Source: Clostridiales bacterium
Lineage (GTDB): Bacteria > Bacillota > Clostridia > Oscillospirales > Acutalibacteraceae
Direction: 5' to 3'
DNA: 10,864 bases
NCBI GenBank assembly: GCA_019416395.1
Contig: DXXH01000012.1
Coordinates: 31,109-41,972 of the forward strand
Positions 1 to 6,770 of this stretch are shown in pieces. The stretch's first letter is position 1; every line of letters starts with the position of its first letter. The notes under the pieces are model-generated. The model saw nothing but the letters and a program-made list of their open reading frames with translations. It searched no databases and was not told the origin of the DNA. The translations under genes were made by a program, and so were the position numbers.

Positions 1-796
1 GCCAAATGGTAATCCGATCCAGCTGGTAACCGCCCTTACTGATCACCACAAAGGCCAAAAGCGCAACCACCATGGCCCCGCCAATGAGAAACCACCGGGG
101 TTTGGTGCCGCCCACAAACATCAGAATCGCTCCCAAAGCCAAAATAATCAGAGTGGCGGAAAGGTGATCTTCCAGGTAAATCAACAGGGCAACCATACCC
201 ATAATTCCCACATAGGGAACTACCCCATAGCGGAACGTGCCCATCTTATCCAGATTTTGGGAGATCATATGGGCAAACATGACGATCAGCCCAAACTTGG
301 CGATTTCCGAAGGCTGGAAGGATACAAAGCCAAAATCCAGCCACCGGGTTGCCGTACCTTCCGGCCTGGCAATGGACTCGATATGGGCATACCGGCAAAT
401 CAGCAAAAATACCAGCAGGAACACAGAGATTCCAAACACCACAATGGCCAACTGGTGAAACCTGTGGTAGTCAAAGGTAGAGATCAGCAACATGGCGATC
501 ACGCCTACCACCGCGAACACAGACTGCCGGGAAATGAAGAAATAGCTGTTGCCATAGTAATAATAGCTGTAGGCGTAGCTGGCGGAGAAAAGCATGACCA
601 GTCCAATGGCCAGCAACACTAGAATGAAGATAAACAAGGGCATATCCAAGCCGGCGCCCAAGCTGAACAGCTTATGCCGTACCGGCCTACGCCGGCGGCT
701 CCCCTCCTGGGGTTCAGGCTGGGGCTGTGGTGGTCTGGGCGGCGTATAGCCGGGAACTCTCCGCAGTCCCCGAGCGGTTCTACCCGCTGTAGCCAT
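1..796 (-). CDS. ftsW: FtsW, SEDS peptidoglycan glycosyltransferase (5' part, runs off window)
   Basis: Membrane glycosyltransferase that polymerises lipid II at the division septum with a class B PBP partner. About 265 N-terminal residues are present and the frame is open to the window edge. A cytoplasmic N-terminus of about 48 residues, rich in Pro and Arg (PPRPPQPQPEPQ, then a run of five Arg), precedes several hydrophobic segments, the first starting near residue 53 (MPLFIFILVLLAIGLVMLFSAS). The SEDS signature WLDFGFVSFQPSEIAKF lies near residues 152-168. The part that should hold the catalytic Asp loop is outside the window. The ATG start is supported by AAAGGAGG seven to eight bases upstream. 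It lies 107 bp after mraY without murD between. Its place beside mraY and the PBP favours FtsW or SpoVE over RodA; the sequence alone cannot separate FtsW from SpoVE. Confidence 0.92.
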   Translation of the reverse strand, partial: MATAGRTARGLRRVPGYTPPRPPQPQPEPQEGSRRRRPVRHKLFSLGAGLDMPLFIFILVLLAIGLVMLFSASYAYSYYYYGNSYFFISRQSVFAVVGVIAMLLISTFDYHRFHQLAIVVFGISVFLLVFLLICRYAHIESIARPEGTATRWLDFGFVSFQPSEIAKFGLIVMFAHMISQNLDKMGTFRYGVVPYVGIMGMVALLIYLEDHLSATLIILALGAILMFVGGTKPRWFLIGGAMVVALLAFVVISKGGYQLDRITIW

Positions 797-903
797 GGCG
801 ATCCCTCCTTTCTTTCCCTTTCATTTCAAACATCGTTCAATCGCTTATAGTCTTTCCACCAAAGAATCTTCCCAAACAGGGAGTTGGCGGATTTTCCAAA
901 TAT
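797..903 (-). other. mraY-ftsW intergenic gap, no gene
   Basis: The gap contains the strong ftsW ribosome binding site (AAAGGAGGG) but no convincing terminator and no promoter with proper spacing. A TATAAG hexamer is present without a matching -35. mraY and ftsW are therefore probably co-transcribed. This is the place where murD is often found in dcw clusters; no remnant of it is visible. Confidence 0.6.
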
Positions 904-1905
904 TCACATTCCAAAAGCCACGCAGGCAATGGCTACTGCGCCGCCCAAAAGGGCCACCAAGCCAAATACCACGCAGATTTTCACCTCGCTCCACCCACAC
1001 ATTTCAAAATGGTGATGAATGGGGGACATTTTAAACAGCCGCTTTCCGTGGGTAGCTTTAAAGTAGGTGACCTGCAACACCACGGAAACGATCTCGCAAA
1101 TATAGACAAATCCCACAGGCAGCAGGAGAATGGGCAAATTGATACCAAAGGCCAAAGCGCACACCATGCCTCCCATAAACAGGGAACCGGTATCCCCCAT
1201 GAACACCTTCGCCGGGTGCCAGTTCCAAATCAGGAACCCGATGCAGGCCGCGGCACTGGCCAAACCTAAAGCGGAAAGACCTGTCATGGAAAGGATCCCC
1301 GCGCACAGCGCCAAGGACAGAAACGCGAAAAAGGACACAGTGGTGTTCAAGCCGTCAATGCCGTCGGTAAAGTTCACCGCGTTCACAATCCCCACGATCA
1401 CTACCGCCGCCAGGGGATAATAGAACCAGCCCAGATCGATCTGTCCCACAAAGGGAATGATGGTGGAAGTCCCGCCTCCAGCGGCTGCTACGGAAGCTAA
1501 ATAAGCCGCCGCCACAGCAAACTGGAGCACCAGCTTCTGCCGCTCAGTCAATCCCAGGTTGCGCTTTTTCAAAATGCTGATGTAATCGTCCATAAATCCA
1601 ATGACGCCGAACGCCACTGCCATACCCAGACCCGCAAAGGACTGGGCTTTTGTCAGCAGAGTTTCCTCAACGCCCAGAGAGTAGAACACCGGCAGACAGC
1701 CAATCATGGCAATGGCGATGCCCAAAATGAACATCAAACCGCCCATAGTGGGGGTTCCCTGTTTATTTTTGTGCCAGCTGGGGCCAACCTCCCGGATTGT
1801 CTGCCCAAATTTCAGCTTATGCAGGAATGGGATCATCCATTTTCCCAAAAGCGCCGTAATGGCGAACGCGATTACCGAAACCAGCAAATACAGCACACTG
1901 ATCAT
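904..1905 (-). CDS. mraY: MraY, phospho-N-acetylmuramoyl-pentapeptide transferase
   Basis: Integral membrane enzyme that transfers phospho-MurNAc-pentapeptide from UDP to undecaprenyl phosphate, forming lipid I. The protein has 333 residues, normal for Gram-positive MraY, with about ten hydrophobic segments. Diagnostic motifs are TPTMGG (51-56), the Asp pair in FMDDY (D106, D107), NFTDGIDGL (178-186), FMGDTGSL (235-242) and the HHHFE loop (297-301). The frame is open upstream to 1995, but I choose the ATG at 1905. It gives a normal MraY N-terminus (MISVLYLLVS), and AAGGAGAGGGG lies seven bases before it. The longer version would overlap the end of the PBP gene and add a charged, non-homologous 30-residue leader. 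The gap to the PBP stop is 40 bp, so the genes are probably in one transcript. Confidence 0.97.
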   Translation of the reverse strand: MISVLYLLVSVIAFAITALLGKWMIPFLHKLKFGQTIREVGPSWHKNKQGTPTMGGLMFILGIAIAMIGCLPVFYSLGVEETLLTKAQSFAGLGMAVAFGVIGFMDDYISILKKRNLGLTERQKLVLQFAVAAAYLASVAAAGGGTSTIIPFVGQIDLGWFYYPLAAVVIVGIVNAVNFTDGIDGLNTTVSFFAFLSLALCAGILSMTGLSALGLASAAACIGFLIWNWHPAKVFMGDTGSLFMGGMVCALAFGINLPILLLPVGFVYICEIVSVVLQVTYFKATHGKRLFKMSPIHHHFEMCGWSEVKICVVFGLVALLGGAVAIACVAFGM

Positions 1906-1945
1906 GTTCTTGCCCCTCTCCTTGCTTTTCCGTGATTTTATTTTC

Positions 1946-4240
1946 TCAAGTGGCTCCCGCTGTAGCTCCTGTCTCCACGTTTGTGTTATCCACAAAGGAC
2001 AGGGTAATTACGGTGCCGATTTGAACCTGTTCCCCAGCCGCGATGCTCTGGCCCGTCACTTCAGCGCTGCTGGAAGAAGATCCGCTGACGCTGATTTGCA
2101 GCTGATTGATGCTTGCCACATAGCTGGCGTTTGTCACATCATACCCGGTGAAGTCCGGCACTGTGACATAGGTGGAAGCCTCATCATAGCCGTTGGTGTA
2201 AAGCACCACCGTACCATCTTTGGGTACCGCGCCGCCACTGACAGGCACCTGGGCTGTCACCTCAATAGAACCATCGCTCTCATCGCCTACCACGGAATAA
2301 GACAGTCCCGCGTCTTTCAGCGCCGAGTACGCCTGTTCCAGCGTCAAGCCGGTCACATTGGGCGCCACCGTATCCAAAGCCTCATACTCTTCCTCGCTGT
2401 ACTGGGCTTCCACCCCCAGATAGGGAAGAATTTCTTCCATCATCTTGGCGAAATAGGGGCCCGCTACCGCATTACCACCGTTGTAACCGCCATTGGTATC
2501 GTCGTCTGGCTCGTCAAAGAACACCAGCAAGGCGTACTTGGGGTCTTCCGCCGGGGCAAAGCCACAGTAGGAAGCAATGTATTCCATCGGTTTGGAAGGA
2601 TCCTCATTGTGTTGGGCCACTTTCTCCGAAGTACCGGTTTTACCGCAAATTCGGTACCCTGCCACATAGCCGCCGGTAGCGGTACCCACTTCCACGTTCT
2701 CACGGAGAATGTCGATGATCACGTCACAAGTTTCCTGGGAGACCACCTGCCGCCGGTAGCTGGTGTCGGCAGTTTCCACAATGTTCCCGTCCTGGTCAAC
2801 GATCCGGTCCATCACATGGGGGGTCACAAGATACCCACCGTTAGCAATGGCCGCCGCCGCAGTAATCATGTGGATGGGGGTAATGCTGAAGTTCTGCCCA
2901 AAGGATTCCACAGCCAGGTTGGACGCTGTGAGAACCAGCTCCGATTCGCTGTGGTACAATGTAGCTGCTTCACCAGGCAGGTCAATGCCGGTGCTTTCCG
3001 TAAAACCGAAAGCTTCCCGGTACTTGGCAAAGGTCTCACCGCCCAACAGCTGGCCAATATGGATTGCCCAGGGGTTGCAGGAATTGTACAAACCTTCCCG
3101 GAAGGTTTCCGTGCCATGGCCCGGAGCATGCTTCCAGCAGTTGATAGGTTCGTCCCATCCGGGCACTGTGATGCTTCCAGTACAGGTGAAAGTGCTGTCC
3201 GGAGAAACTACGCCTTCCTCTAATCCCATGGCGTAGGTACACATCTTGAACACGGAGCCAGGGTAATAGGTATCAGTAACCGCCTTATTCCGCCACTGCT
3301 TCAACTGGGCGGCGTTAAAGGCCTCGTCCTGTTCGTCTTCGGGAAGGGCGTCAATCTGGGCTAAAAGATTTTTATCCTGAATGGTAAAGGGATCATTGGG
3401 ATCAAAGCTGGGATTGGTAGCCATACCCAAAATCGCCCCCGTGTCCACGTCCATCAAAATGGCCACGGCGCCGTTCTTTACCTTAAACTGCTCCACACCT
3501 TCCGCCAGGTATTTTTCCAAAATGCTCTGAACCGTTTCATCAATGGTGAGCACCAAATTATAACCGTCTTCCGCTTCCACATATTGCTCATAGTCAAAGG
3601 GCATATCCGTACCCAAAGCGTTCCGAGCCGAAATCAGACGGCCTGCGGTCCCCCGCAGCTGGGTATCGTACTGAAGCTCCAATCCTTCCAGGCCTTGACC
3701 GTCTGTGCCGGTAAATCCAAGCACCGTGGACGCCACTTCCCCATAAGGGTAATATCGCTTGTAATCCTCAATCAGCCGCACACCAGAGGAAATGTCATTG
3801 TCTTCCAGAAACTGGTTGATCTCATCGCGGATACTGGTTTCCACACGCCGCTTCAAATAGACGAAGTAGGAATTCCCTTCCGTTTTCTCATAGATTTCCT
3901 CTTCGTCCATGTCCAAAATGGGAGCCAGCCCTTTGGCCACAGTACGCCTGGTCGCGTCAGGATCCTCATACTCCGAGAAATAGGCCGGTTCCAAAACCAC
4001 GGTCCAAACGCTGGCGCTTTGCGCCAATACTTTTCCCGTGGCGTCGTAAATCGTCCCCCGCATAGCACTTAGGGTGGTGCTCCGCAGGCTTTGGTCCAAA
4101 GCGGCATTGCTCAATTCCTCGCCCCGGACAATCTGCCATCGGAACAAGCTTACAATTACCGCGCCAAAACCCAGAAACACCACCACCGCCGCAAGGCCCA
4201 TGGCTTTATGCCACATTTTTTCCGTCGTTCCTTTTGCCAA
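1946..4240 (-). CDS. ftsI: Class B penicillin-binding protein (FtsI/SpoVD type) with two PASTA domains
   Basis: Septal peptidoglycan transpeptidase, membrane-anchored with its catalytic part outside. It has 764 residues. One N-terminal TM helix (about 13-34) is followed by the PBP dimerisation region, including RGTIYDATGKVLA (61-73), then the transpeptidase domain. Active-site motifs are SVFK (S329-K332, S329 the acylated serine), SCN (387-389) and KTGT (534-537). Two PASTA repeats follow at about 625-684 and 691-750, the second starting VPDFTGYDV. The likely start is TTG, with GGTGAG five bases upstream; an in-frame ATG at residue 9 has a more distant AAAGGA and is the alternative. It has its own promoter (4421-4449) and a leader of about 170 nt. 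Two PASTA domains resemble B. subtilis PbpB (FtsI), but the sequence cannot firmly separate division PBP from sporulation SpoVD. The symbol is therefore tentative. Confidence 0.93.
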   Translation of the reverse strand: MAKGTTEKMWHKAMGLAAVVVFLGFGAVIVSLFRWQIVRGEELSNAALDQSLRSTTLSAMRGTIYDATGKVLAQSASVWTVVLEPAYFSEYEDPDATRRTVAKGLAPILDMDEEEIYEKTEGNSYFVYLKRRVETSIRDEINQFLEDNDISSGVRLIEDYKRYYPYGEVASTVLGFTGTDGQGLEGLELQYDTQLRGTAGRLISARNALGTDMPFDYEQYVEAEDGYNLVLTIDETVQSILEKYLAEGVEQFKVKNGAVAILMDVDTGAILGMATNPSFDPNDPFTIQDKNLLAQIDALPEDEQDEAFNAAQLKQWRNKAVTDTYYPGSVFKMCTYAMGLEEGVVSPDSTFTCTGSITVPGWDEPINCWKHAPGHGTETFREGLYNSCNPWAIHIGQLLGGETFAKYREAFGFTESTGIDLPGEAATLYHSESELVLTASNLAVESFGQNFSITPIHMITAAAAIANGGYLVTPHVMDRIVDQDGNIVETADTSYRRQVVSQETCDVIIDILRENVEVGTATGGYVAGYRICGKTGTSEKVAQHNEDPSKPMEYIASYCGFAPAEDPKYALLVFFDEPDDDTNGGYNGGNAVAGPYFAKMMEEILPYLGVEAQYSEEEYEALDTVAPNVTGLTLEQAYSALKDAGLSYSVVGDESDGSIEVTAQVPVSGGAVPKDGTVVLYTNGYDEASTYVTVPDFTGYDVTNASYVASINQLQISVSGSSSSSAEVTGQSIAAGEQVQIGTVITLSFVDNTNVETGATAGAT

Positions 4241-4245
4241 ATCGA

Positions 4246-4251
4246 CTCACC
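4246..4251 (-). promoter_or_regulatory. Ribosome binding site deciding a TTG start for the PBP
   Basis: The minus strand reads GGTGAG, five bases before TTG at 4240. No ATG exists in frame until residue 9, where the nearest AAAGGA lies 12 bases away. The TTG start, giving MAKGTTEK, is therefore preferred but not proven. Confidence 0.55.
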
Positions 4252-4290
4252 GCCTGTCTATGAAAGCTCCGTCCTACCCAGCAGTAAAAC

Positions 4291-4316
4291 GAGAGTCAAG
4301 ATTCCTCTTGGCTCTC
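4291..4316 (-). other. Hairpin in the PBP leader, attenuator-like
   Basis: On the minus strand GAGAG pairs with CTCTC and CAAGA with TCTTG, separated by one C/A mismatch and closed by a GGAA (GNRA-type) tetraloop. It is followed by CGTTTTACTG, a short U-run. It lies 50 bases before the TTG start, downstream of the predicted promoter. It could be a weak terminator or attenuator, or only a stabilising 5' structure. Confidence 0.45.
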
Positions 4317-4420
4317 CTCACCCCATTTCAAACACTCCCGCACTATCTTTATTCCCCACACTGCTCCCTTAGAAGCGCCTGTGCCACTCACAGTCATTCT
4401 TCCAAAGGCTGTGGCCCATT

Positions 4421-4449
4421 ATTATACCACACTTGTGACCCTGTGGCAA
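4421..4449 (-). promoter_or_regulatory. Sigma-A-type promoter for PBP-mraY-ftsW
   Basis: The minus strand reads TTGCCA (4449-4444), a 17-bp spacer, then TATAAT (4426-4421), a perfect -10. The expected transcription start is near 4414, giving a 5' leader of about 170 nt before the PBP. The -35 overlaps the T-rich tail of the hairpin immediately upstream. Confidence 0.75.
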
Positions 4450-4479
4450 ACAAACGCGGCCCGCGCTACCGTGGGCCGC
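4448..4479 (-). terminator. Terminator-like hairpin after ftsL
   Basis: On the minus strand GCGGCCC (4479-4473) and GGGCCGC (4462-4456) form a 7-bp all-GC stem with a 10-nt loop, followed by GTTTGTTT. The T-tract is interrupted by G, so termination may be partial. The same GCGGCCC arm can also pair with an upstream GGGCCGC (4532-4526). Confidence 0.5.
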
Positions 4480-4560
4480 ATCCCTTTGCGTTCCGGGGGC
4501 GATGCCCCCGCAGGGATAAGCGTCCGCGGCCCGCCCCTAGCGGGAAGGCCTTGCCGCCCA
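4456..4560. repeat. GC-rich self-complementary intergenic element
   Basis: About 105 bp of GC-rich sequence sits between AT-richer flanks. The plus strand holds a direct repeat, CGCGGCCCGC at 4455-4464 and 4525-4534, with its inverted arm GGGCCGC at 4473-4479. Nested inside are ATCCCT (4480-4485) with AGGGAT (4512-4517), and GGGGGC (4495-4500) with GCCCCC (4504-4509) around a 3-nt loop. Further hairpins are CCCGC/GCGGG (4530-4534 with 4540-4544) and the palindrome AAGGCCTT (4545-4552). It looks like a dispersed palindromic intergenic repeat or a structured leader; copies elsewhere in the genome cannot be checked here. Confidence 0.5.
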
Positions 4561-4636
4561 TCCAAAATCTTTATTCAAAACCCCATATTGTATCGAACAA
4601 AGCCTAAACGTCTATTCGAAAGTTTCCCAATCTTCC

Positions 4637-5203
4637 TCAATGAAACCACGATTGAACCGTGGACCAGATTTGTTCCCAAAGGGAATCGCCTGATGTCTCC
4701 CGCACCACGGTTCCCTTGTCTTCCTGGGCCATATCCACATAGGTGACCTGGCCGCTGGTAACTTTACTCATACCCAGTTCCTTTTGAACGTACTCCTCCA
4801 CCGCTGCCCCATTCATCTTCTGGGAGGCTTCCATATTCAGCTGGATTTCCAAGCTTTGCGCTTCTTCCAGCTGCTGGTTGGCGGTGTTGATTTGTTCTGT
4901 AAGCTCCGTGAGCTGCACCTGGTTATACACAACAGTAATCACCGTGGCGAACACGATGCCAAAACACAGCACTGCCGCGATTCTCCGCAAAGGGTGCTTC
5001 CGGGGCCGGGTGTTTTTTTTCAGTTCCTTTTCAGGAAGCTCCACCACGTTTTCCCGGGCGCCCTCACGCTCTTCCCGTTTCGGTTCCCCTTCCGGCTGAG
5101 TATTGTCCCAGTGCACCTGCTCCTCACTGGCCGCAACCTCTTGTACCCGGTCATGCTCCTCAAACAAGGAAAAATCGTAGGCTTCTGAAGAAAATCTGGA
5201 CAT
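4637..5203 (-). CDS. ftsL: FtsL-like cell division protein
   Basis: Predicted bitopic divisome protein; FtsL works with DivIC/FtsB and DivIB/FtsQ to activate the FtsW-PBP synthase. It has 188 residues. The cytoplasmic region of about 72 residues is acidic in its first half and basic near the membrane (KKNTRPRKHPLRR, 62-74). A TM helix follows (about 75-93, IAAVLCFGIVFATVITVVY), then a short coiled coil (about 95-128, heptad-like LTELTEQINTANQQLEEAQ) and a tail ending WSTVQSWFH. The family is weakly conserved, so the call rests on topology and on position between rsmH and a class B PBP. It is longer than B. subtilis FtsL (about 117 residues). AAAGGG lies seven bases or so before the ATG; the gap to rsmH is 44 bp. 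Confidence 0.8.
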   Translation of the reverse strand: MSRFSSEAYDFSLFEEHDRVQEVAASEEQVHWDNTQPEGEPKREEREGARENVVELPEKELKKNTRPRKHPLRRIAAVLCFGIVFATVITVVYNQVQLTELTEQINTANQQLEEAQSLEIQLNMEASQKMNGAAVEEYVQKELGMSKVTSGQVTYVDMAQEDKGTVVRETSGDSLWEQIWSTVQSWFH

Positions 5204-5247
5204 ATCTGTTCCCTTTCTGCATTATGAAAAATGCGCCCCAGGGGTCT

Positions 5248-6183
5248 TTATTCCTCTGGGAGCTTTTCGATCACCCTCAGCCGTGAGCTGCGGGCGCGGG
5301 GGTTTTCCGCGATCTCCTGTACAGATGGGGCCAACCCCTTTTTATACACCAACTTTCCCCGGGGCTTCCGGCCACATACGCATACCGGAAAATCCTTGGG
5401 GCAAATGCAGCCCTGGCACCAATCGTGCATCTGCTGCTTGACAATTCGGTCTTCCAGGGAGTGAAACGTGATCACTGCCAGCCGTCCCCCTGGCTTCAAA
5501 AGCTCAAATCCGGCTGTCAACCCTTCCTGGAGCCTGTCCAGCTCCCCGTTCACCGCGATCCGCAGCGCCTGGAAGGTTTTCCTTGCCGGGTGGCCTTCCG
5601 CCCTGCGCACCGCTGCCGGCACCGACGCCTTAACGATCTCCGCCAGCTGGGCCGTTGTCTCAATAGGGGCGCTTTCCCGGGCCTTGCAAATGCCCTGGGC
5701 AATCCGCCGGGCACTGCGGTCTTCTCCATAGCGGAAAATAATCTCCGCCAGCTCCTGCTCCCCCAGGGTATTTACCAGGTCCCTGGCCGACGGCCCTTCC
5801 TGGCTCATACGCATATCCAGTGGGGCATCGTGGTGATAGGAAAAACCACGTTCCGGCGTATCCAACTGATAGGAAGACACCCCGATGTCCAAAAGCACCC
5901 CGTCCACAGCGTTCATACCCTGAGACTGGGCGATTTCCTTCATCTGGGCGAAATTCCCCCGCACCCGAATGGACTGGGGATACCGCTGAAGCCGCTCACC
6001 GGCAGCCTTTATGGCGTCCGGGTCCTGGTCGATGGAAAGGAGCTTCCCGGTGGTCAGCCGTTGCAGAATAGCCTCGGAATGACCGCCGCCACCCATGGTT
6101 CCGTCAATATACAACCCCTCTGGCCGTATCGCCAGAGAGCTGATTGTCTCCTCAAATAATACAGGTTTGTGATGAAATTCCAT
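5248..6183 (-). CDS. rsmH: RsmH (MraW), 16S rRNA m4C1402 methyltransferase
   Basis: SAM-dependent enzyme that N4-methylates C1402 of 16S rRNA in the decoding centre; a standard dcw member after mraZ. It has 311 residues, the usual length. Recognisable parts are the N-terminus HHKPVLFEE (4-12), the SAM-binding loop DGTMGGGGHS (27-36), LLDIGVSSYQLDTPERGFSY (97-116), and ITFHSLEDRIVKQ (238-250). It ends with SSRLRVIEKL (299-308), also typical. A Cys cluster (C256, C259, C261, C268, C270) in the C-terminal part resembles a metal-binding or structural knuckle found in many RsmH proteins. The ATG is preceded by AAAGGCGGGTGG; the gap to mraZ is only 14 bp, so the two are surely co-transcribed. Confidence 0.97.
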   Translation of the reverse strand: MEFHHKPVLFEETISSLAIRPEGLYIDGTMGGGGHSEAILQRLTTGKLLSIDQDPDAIKAAGERLQRYPQSIRVRGNFAQMKEIAQSQGMNAVDGVLLDIGVSSYQLDTPERGFSYHHDAPLDMRMSQEGPSARDLVNTLGEQELAEIIFRYGEDRSARRIAQGICKARESAPIETTAQLAEIVKASVPAAVRRAEGHPARKTFQALRIAVNGELDRLQEGLTAGFELLKPGGRLAVITFHSLEDRIVKQQMHDWCQGCICPKDFPVCVCGRKPRGKLVYKKGLAPSVQEIAENPRARSSRLRVIEKLPEE

Positions 6184-6197
6184 TTTGCCACCCGCCT

Positions 6198-6617
6198 TTA
6201 AAAATCCAGCAGGTTCATGGAAGCCTCAATGGCTTCGTCGGTCTGGCTCTCGTTGTAAGCGTTCCAACGGGCTGTATCCCAGATCTCCGCCCGAACCGCC
6301 GCGCCAATGACAGTCACGTCCTTTTCCAGGCCGGCATGTTCCCGCAAATTCTGAGGGATCAAGATACGCCCCTGCTTATCCGGTTCCACTTCGGCGGCGC
6401 CGGAAAAGAAGTAACGTTGGATTCCCTTGCCCTGAGCCAAAGGGATCGCTGATACTTTTTCCACCAGCTTGTCCCACTGGGCCCGGGAGAGCAGAAAAAG
6501 GCAGCCGTCAAGGCCCTTGCACACATAAAAGGTGTCGCCCAGGTCTTCACGGAACTTGGAAGGTACCGTTACCCGGCCCTTTAAGTCCATATTATGTTGA
6601 TACTCGCCCGTCAACAT
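6198..6617 (-). CDS. mraZ: MraZ, transcriptional regulator of the dcw cluster
   Basis: AbrB-like, double-domain DNA-binding protein that autoregulates the dcw promoter by binding direct repeats upstream of or in its own leader. It has 139 residues, normal for the family. Both family DxxxR motifs are present: DLKGR (11-15) in NMDLKGRVTVPSKFRE, and DKQGR (80-84) in EPDKQGRILIPQNLREHAGL. The start ATG at 6617 gives the canonical MLTGEYQHNMD; upstream is a purine-rich GGAAAGGGAAAGG. It is the first gene of the dcw transcript, with its own promoter (6739-6767) and GTGGG boxes (6672-6726) close upstream, so autoregulation is likely. Confidence 0.97.
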   Translation of the reverse strand: MLTGEYQHNMDLKGRVTVPSKFREDLGDTFYVCKGLDGCLFLLSRAQWDKLVEKVSAIPLAQGKGIQRYFFSGAAEVEPDKQGRILIPQNLREHAGLEKDVTVIGAAVRAEIWDTARWNAYNESQTDEAIEASMNLLDF

Positions 6618-6671
6618 AAGCGCCTTTCCCTTTCCACTTTCAGGGGGATCCGCTTTTCCGGGGATTACGTG

Positions 6672-6726
6672 GCACTTTTAACCACTTTCTCCCCACAACG
6701 TGGAACTTTCACCCACTTTCACCCAC
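6672..6726 (-). promoter_or_regulatory. mraZ: Array of MraZ-type binding boxes in the mraZ leader
   Basis: Reading the minus strand, GTGGGTGAAA occurs twice in tandem (from 6726 and from 6716). GTGGGGAGAA starts at 6696, exactly two 10-bp turns further. GTGGTTAAA starts at 6685 and GTGCC at 6675. MraZ is known to bind short direct repeats of a TGGG/GTGGG core with about 10-bp periodicity, so this matches well. The boxes lie just downstream of the predicted start near 6732. Box identity is seen in the sequence; binding is inferred. Confidence 0.75.
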
Positions 6727-6738
6727 CTGATGCCATTT

Positions 6739-6767
6739 ATTATAAAACATCTCCCCCTCAAAAGCAA
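6739..6767 (-). promoter_or_regulatory. Sigma-A promoter of the dcw cluster (mraZ)
   Basis: The minus strand shows TTGCTT (6767-6762), a 17-bp spacer and a perfect TATAAT (6744-6739). The expected transcription start is near 6732, giving a leader of about 115 nt that contains the MraZ boxes. Confidence 0.82.
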
Positions 6768-6770
6768 CCC

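Larger units (their letters stand above)
4241..4636 (-). other. 396-bp regulatory gap between ftsL and the PBP gene
   Basis: This stretch has no credible gene of normal size. Reading in the transcribed direction it holds an AT-rich segment (4636-4561), the GC-rich structured element (4560-4456), a terminator-like hairpin, a consensus-like promoter, and a leader with a second hairpin. Such a gap is large for a dcw cluster, where genes are usually nearly contiguous. It implies that the PBP, mraY and ftsW can be transcribed apart from mraZ, rsmH and ftsL. Confidence 0.65.

Noticed and set aside
1906..1995. N-terminal 30-residue extension of MraY
   Set aside because: It overlaps the PBP gene, is charged and unlike MraY, and the ATG at 1905 has an excellent ribosome binding site.
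1706..3223. 505-residue plus-strand ORF
   Set aside because: It lies antisense to mraY and the PBP gene, both with full family motifs; its translation is a composition-biased shadow without recognisable domains.
4320..4370. GTGGGG-, GCGGGAG- and ATGGGGT-like words in the PBP leader as further MraZ boxes
   Set aside because: They are not in 10-bp phase and lack the AAAGTGGG context, so a real array is not supported.
4074..4746. Plus-strand ORFs over the ftsL-PBP gap
   Set aside because: They cross the GC-rich element, promoter and gene ends, have no ribosome binding site and no plausible protein features.
5425..6159. 244-residue plus-strand ORF
   Set aside because: Antisense shadow of rsmH.
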